A stretch of 16,504 nucleotides of DNA from an uncultured Lachnospiraceae bacterium (GTDB lineage Bacteria > Bacillota > Clostridia > Lachnospirales > Lachnospiraceae). The translations under genes were made by a program, and so were the position numbers. The notes beneath the pieces are model-generated. The model had not been told where the DNA came from, did not search any database, and saw nothing but the letters and a program-made list of their open reading frames with translations. Numbering within the stretch: the first letter of the stretch is position 1; each line of letters opens with the position of its first letter. The DNA lies in the NCBI GenBank assembly GCA_937965795.1, contig CALCMD010000020.1, positions 1 to 16,504 of the forward strand, written 5' to 3'. Positions 1 through 7,300 of this stretch are shown one piece after another.

Positions 1-74
1 TCGGAGTGACAAGATTTGAACTTGCGACCTCTCGGCCCCCAGCCGAGCGCGCTACCAAGCTACGCCACACTCCG
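1..74 (-). tRNA. tRNA-Pro, anticodon GGG
   Basis: Read on the minus strand this gives a complete cloverleaf. The acceptor arms are CGGAGTG and CACTCCG, with discriminator A at base 1. The D arm is GCGT/GCGC. The anticodon stem CTCGG/CCGAG carries a seven-base loop CTGGGGG, so the anticodon is GGG, reading CCC (and CCU by wobble). The T arm is GCAAG/CTTGT around TTCAAAT. The 3' end coincides with the window start, so whether CCA is encoded cannot be seen. The proline assignment rests on the GGG anticodon. Confidence 0.96.
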
Positions 75-83
75 ATAGCAATG

Positions 84-112
84 ATTATAGCAAGATTTAG
101 AAAAAATAGCAA
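84..112 (-). promoter_or_regulatory. Promoter for tRNA-Pro
   Basis: On the minus strand TTGCTA (bases 112-107) is followed after exactly 17 bases by TATAAT (89-84). The -10 box ends about 10 bases before the tRNA 5' end at 74, the spacing expected for a stable-RNA gene with a short leader. This is a sigma-A type promoter by sequence match only. Confidence 0.75.
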
Positions 113-256
113 GGGAAAATTTGAATCCTTTTTTGAAGAAAAACTGTCTAATGTATGTAAGAAAGTAACTGATTCAGAACAGGTCCAAGCGCTTGCTGCT
201 GAGACCGTGAAAACATGATTCAAGAGTGCAAAAATAAAAAGGAGGAGGTGTTATAT

Positions 257-781
257 TTGAAGCATCTGGTGATAAAGGCACAGAAGAAAAATGAAGAGGC
301 CTTTGTAAAACTGATGGAGCTGAATAAGCAGGGAATGTACAAAGTTGCGAAGTCTTATCTTTCCTATGAGGAAGATGTGGCGGATGCTATGCAGGAGACG
401 ATTCTTACCTGCTATGAAAAGCTGGATACGCTGCGTAATCCGCAGTATTTTAAGACCTGGATGACCCGTATCCTCATTAATAAATGTAAGGATATTCTTC
501 AGAAAAACAGAGAGTTGTGCTTGATGGATGAGATGCCGGAGGTTTTGGAAAAAAGCATGGCGCAGGAAAATATCGAATTTATGGAGCTTTTGAACTCTTT
601 GGATGAAAAGTATCGGACGATCCTGATTCTTTATTATGTAGAAGGATTTAAGACAAGGGAAATCGCAGAGATTCTGGAAATGAATGAGTATACGGTAAAG
701 ACAAGGCTGGCAAGGGCAAGGAAAAATTTCGCCAGGGAATATCAAAAGGCAGAGATATGTACAGGAGGACAGAATATATGA
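257..781 (+). CDS. RNA polymerase sigma factor, sigma-70 family (ECF-like)
   Basis: A 174-residue sigma factor with the two-domain ECF layout. Region 2 (about residues 10-85) includes the YEEDVADAMQET stretch and the WMTRILINKCKD helix. Region 4 (about 105-165) has LDEKYRTILILYY followed by the helix-turn-helix TREIAEILEMNEYTVKTRLARAR. It should direct RNA polymerase to a dedicated promoter set. I chose the TTG at 257 because GGAGGAGG sits at 241-248, eight bases upstream. An in-frame ATG at 215 would add 14 residues but has no good ribosome binding site. The stop codon overlaps the start of the next gene (ATGA), which fits a sigma/anti-sigma pair. The regulon and inducing signal cannot be told from the sequence. 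I found no convincing autoregulatory promoter upstream. Confidence 0.9.
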   Translation: MKHLVIKAQKKNEEAFVKLMELNKQGMYKVAKSYLSYEEDVADAMQETILTCYEKLDTLRNPQYFKTWMTRILINKCKDILQKNRELCLMDEMPEVLEKSMAQENIEFMELLNSLDEKYRTILILYYVEGFKTREIAEILEMNEYTVKTRLARARKNFAREYQKAEICTGGQNI

Positions 782-2160
782 AGAGATATGATGAAAAGGA
801 AATGAAACGGATTCTGAAACAGGAACTGGAGCTGCCGAAGGAGGTAAACGACAAAGTCTATGAAGCATATGGAAAATTAAGCGGAAAGACATATCAGGCG
901 GCTTCTGCCCGTTCGTTTCGAAAATGGGTTCTTGTGGGAACGGCAGCAGCTATGTTTGCGGTAACGTCTCTGGGGGTTCTGGCGGCAAATGGATTTTTTA
1001 CCAAGCAGGTAACAGAACAGGGAGAGCATCTTTCTTATGAGTTTGATATGAATTATGAACTGACGCCGTATGAAGTAAAGGTAACGCCGGAATATATTCC
1101 GGAAGGGTATACAGAGTTTGAAGAGGGAAAATATGATAAGGACGGTCAGCATAAAAATGGAATCTCGATCTGCGGCGTCAATGCGGCATGGATGGCAAAT
1201 CAGGAGGCCCTGCTGGACGTGGATGGTGTGAAGTCTCTGGAGAAAACAACGCTGAATGATATGGAAGCCCATGTTTTGACGCTGAATTTTGACACGGAAA
1301 GAAGCCAGCATTCGTTTGATAAGAGAATCTATCTGTTTAATCCGGAAGAGGGCTACATGGTCGTGGTGTATGGCGGAAACGATATTTCGGAGGAGGAACT
1401 GAAAAAAGTCGCCAGCCATCTGAAGGTCGAGGTGGATGAGAGCCAGCCGCTGGAGTATGTGGATACCGATCTCAAAGAAAAGCAGGATGCGGCCGATGCG
1501 GAATGGGATTCGCATCAGGCAGAGGTAAGAGAGAAAGGAGCGGACGCCAGCCAGGTGGTACAGATGGGAGAAGCTCTTCCGTCCAAAGATGGAGAAGAGG
1601 TAGAAATAACCGTTGTCAGTGCGAAAATTGCGGAGTCTTTGTCCGATTATGAAAAAGAGAACTTCTTTGATTATGATGGAGAACTGTCCTATTGGGTGAA
1701 TGAGGATGGAAGCCTGAAAGATTACGACAGGCTGAGCTTTGCTTATGGAACAATGGAAGAAATTTCCAGGGAAAAGGCAGGGCAGAAGATTCTGGAAGTG
1801 AAGGTTCGGGCGAAGAATCTTTCCGATGAAGTCGTGGATTACTGGGCGGCCGCAGGAACGCTTTGCCGGATGAGCAGGCAGGAAAATGGAACCTACCGCT
1901 ACCCGGACGTCTATACGGAGGCACTGGATATGGATCACGGCCTGATCCAAAACGAAAGAAGCGCAGTCTACTTTGACAAGCCGCAGCACACCGGAGAGGA
2001 CAGGAACCATTTCTTTTTCCGTGATATGCAGCCTGGCGAGACACTGGAATATACGCTGCTGTATGTGGCAGATGAGGATATGCTGGATGAATTATATCTG
2101 AATTTTAATAGTACGGGAGAATATGAAAATGATCTCTTTGTGAAAATGGATGTAAAATAG
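778..2160 (+). CDS. Membrane-anchored putative anti-sigma factor with large extracellular domain
   Basis: A 460-residue protein with a short basic cytoplasmic N-terminus (about residues 1-48), one transmembrane segment (about 49-70) and a large acidic outside domain. That topology, plus the four-base ATGA overlap with the sigma gene, makes an anti-sigma role likely. I see no HxxxCxxC zinc anti-sigma motif in the N-terminus, so binding to the sigma factor would be of another kind. The first half of the ectodomain (about 85-225) has a stretch ending in GYMVVVYGGNDISEEELKKV that resembles the DUF4367-type domain often found on sigma-linked membrane proteins. The last 220 residues look like a beta-sandwich with the phrase MQPGETLEYTLLY. 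The start at 778 is set by AGGAGG at 763-768; an in-frame ATG at 757 lies inside the sigma gene and lacks a site. No proteolysis signal could be recognised. Confidence 0.72.
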   Translation: MKRYDEKEMKRILKQELELPKEVNDKVYEAYGKLSGKTYQAASARSFRKWVLVGTAAAMFAVTSLGVLAANGFFTKQVTEQGEHLSYEFDMNYELTPYEVKVTPEYIPEGYTEFEEGKYDKDGQHKNGISICGVNAAWMANQEALLDVDGVKSLEKTTLNDMEAHVLTLNFDTERSQHSFDKRIYLFNPEEGYMVVVYGGNDISEEELKKVASHLKVEVDESQPLEYVDTDLKEKQDAADAEWDSHQAEVREKGADASQVVQMGEALPSKDGEEVEITVVSAKIAESLSDYEKENFFDYDGELSYWVNEDGSLKDYDRLSFAYGTMEEISREKAGQKILEVKVRAKNLSDEVVDYWAAAGTLCRMSRQENGTYRYPDVYTEALDMDHGLIQNERSAVYFDKPQHTGEDRNHFFFRDMQPGETLEYTLLYVADEDMLDELYLNFNSTGEYENDLFVKMDVK

Positions 2161-2176
2161 AGCAGTTAGAAAGTAT

Positions 2177-2224
2177 AAAAAACATGGGGCGGTGCAGATA
2201 TATTTTGCACCGGCCCCATGTTTT
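2177..2224. terminator. Bidirectional hairpin terminator between convergent genes
   Basis: CATGGGGC (2183-2190) and GGTGCA (2191-2196) pair with TGCACC (2206-2211) and GCCCCATG (2213-2220), leaving one bulged G and a nine-base loop. The stem is flanked by an A run on the left and a T run on the right, so it can end transcripts from both sides: the sigma/anti-sigma operon (+) and the deacetylase gene (-). Confidence 0.9.
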
Positions 2225-2257
2225 CTATGTACAGAGACGGGAAGAGGAGAACAGGTT

Positions 2258-3082
2258 TCAGGACGGAAACGCTGAAATGAGCTGATCGAGCGTTTTGAAC
2301 GTGTACCCCATTTCCTCCCATTTCGTCAGAAGTTCATCGAGAATCTGAGCGTTGGTACTGGAGGTATTGTGCAGAAGCACAACGGCGCCCGGATGAATGC
2401 GGCCCAGAAGCTTTTCGAAAGCTTCCTCAGGGGTCGGCTGCTGATCCTGAGACCAGTCTACATAGGCCAGACTCCAGAAAAATGTGTGATACCCCAGGTC
2501 TTTCGCCATCTGGAGATTTTCTGTGCTGTATTTTCCCTGAGGAGGGCGGTAATATTTCACCATATCTTTTCCCGTGATCTCTTTATAAAGGGATTCGACC
2601 TCCGCAAGCTCTTTTAAAAACGCTTCTTTGGTCGAGATTTTCGACATGTCGGGATGATGATAGGTATGATTGCCGACCGTGTGGCCTTCCTCTGCCATTC
2701 TTTTAATTAAATCAGGACATTCCTTTACAAAGGCGCCTACCGTGAAAAAGGTGGCGGATACCTTATGCTTTTTCAGGGCGTCCAGTATCATGGGGGTATT
2801 TCCGTTTTCATAACCGCAGTCAAAGGTGAGATAAATGACTTTTTCCTCCGTATCCTCGGCATAATACGCATCATACTGACTAAGCTCCTGAAAAGAAGCG
2901 TTTGCTACCGGCGGCTGTCCATCCTCCTGAAAACTTAAACCCCAGTTATCGGCTTCCGGATAAATGGCGGCATTTGAAGCAGCGGGGGAGAACTGTCGGG
3001 CGGCCAGACGTCCGGCGAAAAAGGCGAAGAAAAAAAGAAGGGCTATCCCTGCCAGTTTAAAGAGTTTTTCTTTGTTTATCAA
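2258..3082 (-). CDS. PdaA-like polysaccharide deacetylase (predicted delta-lactam-forming de-N-acetylase)
   Basis: A 274-residue protein with an N-terminal membrane anchor (about residues 9-28) and a NodB/CE4 domain. The N-terminal phrase NWGLSFQEDGQPP, the block YLTFDCGYENGNTPMILDALKK, the metal-site motif GNHTYHHPD, then RPPQGKYS, FWSLAYVDW and HPGAVVLLHN follow the order seen in PdaA. That enzyme removes the acetyl group from N-acetylmuramic acid on the way to muramic delta-lactam in spore cortex. The second Asp of the usual TFDDG is Cys here; PdaA-type enzymes also depart from Asp at this position. The start is TTG at 3082, preceded by AGGAGA at 3092-3097. It lies 74 bases after the AraC gene on the same strand, and a weak forespore-like promoter may lie in the gap. 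A general peptidoglycan deacetylase is the main alternative. Confidence 0.85.
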   Translation of the reverse strand: MINKEKLFKLAGIALLFFFAFFAGRLAARQFSPAASNAAIYPEADNWGLSFQEDGQPPVANASFQELSQYDAYYAEDTEEKVIYLTFDCGYENGNTPMILDALKKHKVSATFFTVGAFVKECPDLIKRMAEEGHTVGNHTYHHPDMSKISTKEAFLKELAEVESLYKEITGKDMVKYYRPPQGKYSTENLQMAKDLGYHTFFWSLAYVDWSQDQQPTPEEAFEKLLGRIHPGAVVLLHNTSSTNAQILDELLTKWEEMGYTFKTLDQLISAFPS

Positions 3083-3116
3083 TGAAAAGAATCTCCTGTG
3101 TCCGTTTCTTTCTAAA

Positions 3117-3145
3117 TTCTATGGAATGTTTTGGTAAAATATGAA
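3117..3145 (-). promoter_or_regulatory. Possible sporulation (forespore-type) promoter for the deacetylase
   Basis: On the minus strand TTCATA (3145-3140) is followed after 16 bases by CATAGAA (3123-3117). This resembles SigF/SigG-type boxes more than a vegetative promoter. The expected start would leave a leader of about 30 bases carrying the AGGAGA site. It is only a partial match; readthrough from the AraC gene is equally possible. Confidence 0.25.
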
Positions 3146-3156
3146 AGACGGAGCCT

Positions 3157-4059
3157 TTAATCGCCTGTTTTTCTTTCCGAAAGCGCCTTGATGGAAGAGG
3201 CATACTCGGAAGGAGACATCCCTGTAAGCTTCTTAAACTGCCTGGAAAAGTAGTGTACGGAAGAGTAGCCCAGCTTTTCCGCAATCTGAGAGAAATTCAG
3301 ATGATGTTCACGGATGAGCTGTTTCGCCCGGTCGATTTTTAGCTGGGAAAAATAATTGATAACGCCGCTGTTCGTTTGCTCACGGAAAAGCTTCTGAAGC
3401 TGGGAAGAACCGACGAGATTTGCATGACAAATATCTTCGATCGAAAGGTGTTCTTCTACATGTTCTTCCAGGTAAGACAGAATCCGTGTATAAATCTGTG
3501 AATCGTTCGCTTTCTTGACAGATTTCGCAGGCAGGAGGGCAGGCTGATGCTCCTGACAGCGCCGGTACATCAGAAGAAAAAACTGTTCCAGATACAGACG
3601 GATGAGCTGCTCCGAGGCAAAAGGAGACGGCGTCCGGCGCTCAAGCTGCTGCAAATAGGGATTATCCAGCGGGGAAGAAAAGCATTTCCGTGCTTCCGTG
3701 ATGATCTCTGCCAGAAGATTCTGTTCAACCGCGGTAAGAGTCAGGATTTTATCACGAAAAAAATCCATACAGGGAGAAGAACAGTGAAAAGCCATAACGA
3801 CCAGATTGGGGGCGATTCTCCCGTTTGCTTTCAACTCATGGAATTCATTTGGTTTGTGAAAAATAATTTCTCCTTTGCGCAGGGTGTGCGGGACGCCGTC
3901 GGCGGCTACTTCCACTTCCCCTTTATCCATATAGCAGAATTCCCAGAAATCATGGGATTCTCCTTCGAAAGAAAAATTACTCATATATTCAAAATAATGG
4001 ATGGACACAATCCGTTCAATACAGATGTCGGTCCTTAAAAAAGTACTTACATAAGACAT
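3157..4059 (-). CDS. AraC-family transcriptional regulator with cupin sensor domain
   Basis: A 300-residue regulator. Residues about 15-110 form a cupin-like AraC ligand-binding domain (SHDFWEFCYMDKGEVEV, LRKGEIIFHKPNEFHEL). The last 105 residues hold two helix-turn-helix units: LSIEDICHANLVGSSQLQKLF, and FSQIAEKLGYSS followed by the family signature HYFSRQFKKLTGMSPSEY. The start ATG at 4059 has AGGGTGA at 4064-4070. It is transcribed divergently from the large secreted glycosidase gene, with 259 bases between the two starts. That arrangement is typical of a local sugar-responsive activator controlling the neighbouring enzyme. A good vegetative promoter lies at 4100-4128. The ligand is unknown; a host-glycan sugar is a guess from context. 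Confidence 0.93.
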   Translation of the reverse strand: MSYVSTFLRTDICIERIVSIHYFEYMSNFSFEGESHDFWEFCYMDKGEVEVAADGVPHTLRKGEIIFHKPNEFHELKANGRIAPNLVVMAFHCSSPCMDFFRDKILTLTAVEQNLLAEIITEARKCFSSPLDNPYLQQLERRTPSPFASEQLIRLYLEQFFLLMYRRCQEHQPALLPAKSVKKANDSQIYTRILSYLEEHVEEHLSIEDICHANLVGSSQLQKLFREQTNSGVINYFSQLKIDRAKQLIREHHLNFSQIAEKLGYSSVHYFSRQFKKLTGMSPSEYASSIKALSERKTGD

Positions 4060-4099
4060 AAGATCACCCTGTTTCCTTTTTTGTATGGCATGATAATAT

Positions 4100-4128
4100 A
4101 TTATACTATTAGCTTAGAGTAAAATCAA
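4100..4128 (-). promoter_or_regulatory. Promoter of the AraC-family regulator gene
   Basis: On the minus strand TTGATT (4128-4123), a 17-base spacer and a perfect TATAAT (4105-4100) lie about 40 bases upstream of the start codon. This is a sigma-A type promoter by consensus and spacing. Confidence 0.75.
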
Positions 4129-4190
4129 TAGTGCAAACAGGGAAAAAGATTGTGTCAATATAGAAAATATACAGGAATTACAACGTCAGA

Positions 4191-4230
4191 CATTTTCAAA
4201 GCATTTTCAAAGCTCAAAAGCTGAAAAATG
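4191..4230. promoter_or_regulatory. Candidate AraC-type operator: 11-bp tandem repeat plus palindrome
   Basis: CATTTTCAAAG occurs twice with no gap (4191-4201 and 4202-4212), placing identical sites one helical turn apart. It runs directly into AGCT-CAAA-AGCT (4211-4222) and ends with TGAAAAATG (4222-4230), which mirrors the repeat unit. The block sits about 48-87 bases upstream of the expected start of the glycosidase transcript (just upstream of its -35 box). AraC-family activators often bind direct repeats in that position. Binding by the neighbouring regulator is inferred. Confidence 0.5.
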
Positions 4231-4242
4231 AACAAAAAAGGA

Positions 4243-4271
4243 TTGTCTGGCAGTAGAAAAAATGGTATAAT
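4243..4271 (+). promoter_or_regulatory. Promoter of the large glycosidase gene
   Basis: TTGTCT (4243-4248), a 17-base spacer and perfect TATAAT (4266-4271). The predicted start is near 4278, about 40 bases before the ATG. The -35 box is imperfect, which suits a promoter needing an activator bound just upstream. Confidence 0.75.
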
Positions 4272-4318
4272 ATTGACAATACTTTGGAATTCGGAGTAAA
4301 AAAGGAGGAAAAGAAAAA

Positions 4319-7300
4319 ATGGGAAAGACAGCAAAAAAATTGCTCTGTGTGATGATGGCTTTGCTTTTGGCGTTACCGTTCCAGATGATAACGGTTCGCG
4401 CGGCAGAAGCAGATGAAATCACAACATTGAAAGCGAATGTTGTGGATGAGCAGTCGTTTAATTATTTCAGCTATACTGCATACAGCGGGAAATCATGGAC
4501 ATTAAACGCGGATGAGTCTTATGTGGATCTTGGAACTTCGGACAGCAGGGCCGAAGAGTGTTACTATGAAATTCATTTTCGGGGAAATGGCATTCGGGTG
4601 TATGCGATAAAAGCTTCCGTGCATGGTAAAGTCAGATTCACGGTAGACGGGGCGAACAGCCAGGATGTGGATTTGTATAATAGCTCACGAATAACTGAGA
4701 AGGTGTTTGAGGCCAGCGGTCTTTCCGAAGGCGATCATGTGCTGAAGGCGGTAACTCTGCCGGAAAAGTCGGGAAGTAAGATCGTAAATCAGGTAGCTTA
4801 TGCGGAGATCATCCATCAGCCATATACAGGAGGAACTCCGAATCTTGGAGGAAGTATTGAGGATACAAACACACAGTATACGCAGGATCGTTACAGCGAG
4901 ATCGCTGCAAGGAATACGACGTCTGCCAGTCTGACGGCATGGAAAAATGATAAGGCTGTCAGTGAACTGGTACTTTATTCTAAAAATTGCAGCCTGACAA
5001 ATGTCCGTATTGAGGCGAGCGATCTGACAAATGGCAGTGATATGATTTCAAAGGACAATGTAACTGCAACATTTATAAAATCTACAAAAGCATATAATGG
5101 CAGCTATCTGGGCTATGGAAGTACGACCAGAGAAGTGCCGGCGCCTACCGGGGCAAACAGGAGCGAGGCGTCTGATATTCTTTATCAGACATCGCCGATA
5201 GATATAGGATTTCAGAAACTTCAGCCGGTTTGGGTGGAATTCAATATCCCAAAAGACGCCAGGGCAGGAAATTATACCGGAACGCTGAAAGCGACAGCGG
5301 ACGGCATTGAGCAGCCGCTTACCTTTACGTATCAGGTGACCGTACAGAACGCAACACTGCCGGATATTGAGGAAATGGCCGGTACTTTTGATGTGGAGCT
5401 GTGGCAGTATCCGTACAGCAGCGCGGAATATTACGGCGTCACGCCATTTTCAGCGGAGCATCTTGAGATTATGCGTTCTTCTATGCTGAAATATAAGGAG
5501 GTCGGCGGACATGCGATTACGGCGACGATCCTGGAGGAAGCATGGAACGGACAGACTTACAGTGCGAATGACGTGCATTATCCGTCCATGATTAAATGGA
5601 CAAAGAACAGCGACGGCAGTTTCAGCTATGATTATACAGATTTTGACAAATGGGTTGAATTCTGCAAATCTCTGGGAATCGGAGATAAAATCGTACTGTA
5701 CAGCATCGCTCCCTGGCATAGTTCCTTTACATACTGGGAGAATGGGACGCTGAAGTATGAGGCGTTTACAGCGGGAAGTGACAGATATAACACAGTATGG
5801 ACGGCATTTCTGGAAGATCTGATCGCTCATCTGGAGCAGAAAGGATGGTTTGAAGAGTCCTATATTGGAATTGATGAGAGAGGATTCAGCCAGGCGGCGT
5901 TTGATCTGGTAGATTCTGTGAAAAACAGCCAGGGCGTCAGCCTGAAAACGGCAGGCGCAATGGATAATTTTGTAAACAAGAGAGATCTGGCAATGCGTGT
6001 GGACGATCTGAATGTCGGTGATAATGCGGCAGCGGCACACCAGGCAGAGTTCGCACAGCTTCTGACAGACAGAGAAGCGGCGGGGCTGCGTACGACTCTG
6101 TATTCCTGCACGGAGCACCGTCCGGGAAACTTTGCGCTGAGCGCGCCGGTGGAAAGCTACTGGTCAATCATAAATGCAGGAAAGTCCGGTACGGCAGGTT
6201 TCTTAAGATGGGCCTACGACGCATGGGTGACAGACCCATTAAACGATGCAACGCACAATGCCTTTGAGCCGGGCGACTGTTTCCTGATCTATCCGGCAGA
6301 GAAGGATGCGGCGGATAAGACGTGTAAAAGCTCCGTGCGCCTGGAGCGTATGGCAGAGGGTGTCAGAGATGTGAATAAACTTCTCATAATTGAAAAGGAA
6401 GCGCCGCAGCTTGCAGGCGAGATTGAGAAACTTTATGATGGAATTCAGACGACGGCAAGCACGGGAAGAACTTATCTGAGTGATGCGGAGAGAACGCGGC
6501 TTGCGGAAGAGATGAATACTTTTAAAGCAGGCGTAGCGGAACTTACGACACAGTATCTTGCCACAACATCTGACGGATTGTATATTTTAAGTAATAACAA
6601 AGAGATGTTTGTAAACGATACCTGGCAGCTTCCGGTGAGCCTGAGGACAGAAGAAGAGGACAAGACGATTCTTTACAAATCCGCAGATTCCTCGATTGCG
6701 GCGATTGATGCAAATGGGGTGGTGACGGCAAGGAAAACAGGAAGCACGACCATTACAGCGATCCATGAGGCGTCCGGATATCAGGATACGATAGAGGTTA
6801 CCGTTACCAAAAAACCATTAAATATCAGTAATAAACTGAAAGATTACAGATTGCCGGAACAATATCTGTCAGATATTGAAAAAGATCCGGAGAATGAGAA
6901 AGGGCGCCGTTATCTGGGACAGCCGGATATGATTATGCTGGATGATAATCAGACCTTGTTTACCGTTTATCCGGTAGGACATGGCGTGGGACGCATTGTT
7001 ATGCAGGTGAGCCGCGACGGTGGCGAGACATGGACAGAAAAGACGGATATTCCGGAAAGCTGGAGTACTTCTTATGAGACGCCGACGATTTATAAGCTGA
7101 ACATGACGGACGGGACAACGAAGTTGATCGTAATTTCCGGAAGACCGGCAAACTTTGGAGCAGCGACTGGCGGATGGGATACCTCCATATCCACAGATAA
7201 CGGGGAGACATGGTCAGAGTATCAGACTTACTGTGAGTATTTTGCGGATGGTACGACCCGAAACGATACGGTCGTAGCGATGGCGAGTCTGGTACAGTTA

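Noticed and set aside
6..218. A 70-codon plus-strand frame opposite the proline tRNA
   Set aside because: Its first third is the antisense of the tRNA, a known source of false frames, and it has no ribosome binding site.
113..240. Autoregulatory ECF-type promoter before the sigma gene (AAC and CGT-like words)
   Set aside because: The matches are too short and the spacing uncertain. No vegetative promoter was clear either; TTGAAG and TATGTA are only 15 bases apart.
877..2010. A 377-codon minus-strand frame inside the anti-sigma gene
   Set aside because: It lies wholly opposite a gene with clear domains and signals, its translation is rich in Phe/Ile/Arg typical of antisense frames, and it has no family resemblance.
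5450..6118. A 222-codon minus-strand frame inside the glycosidase gene
   Set aside because: It is opposite the GH123-like catalytic domain; Cys/Arg/Ile-rich translation without motifs.
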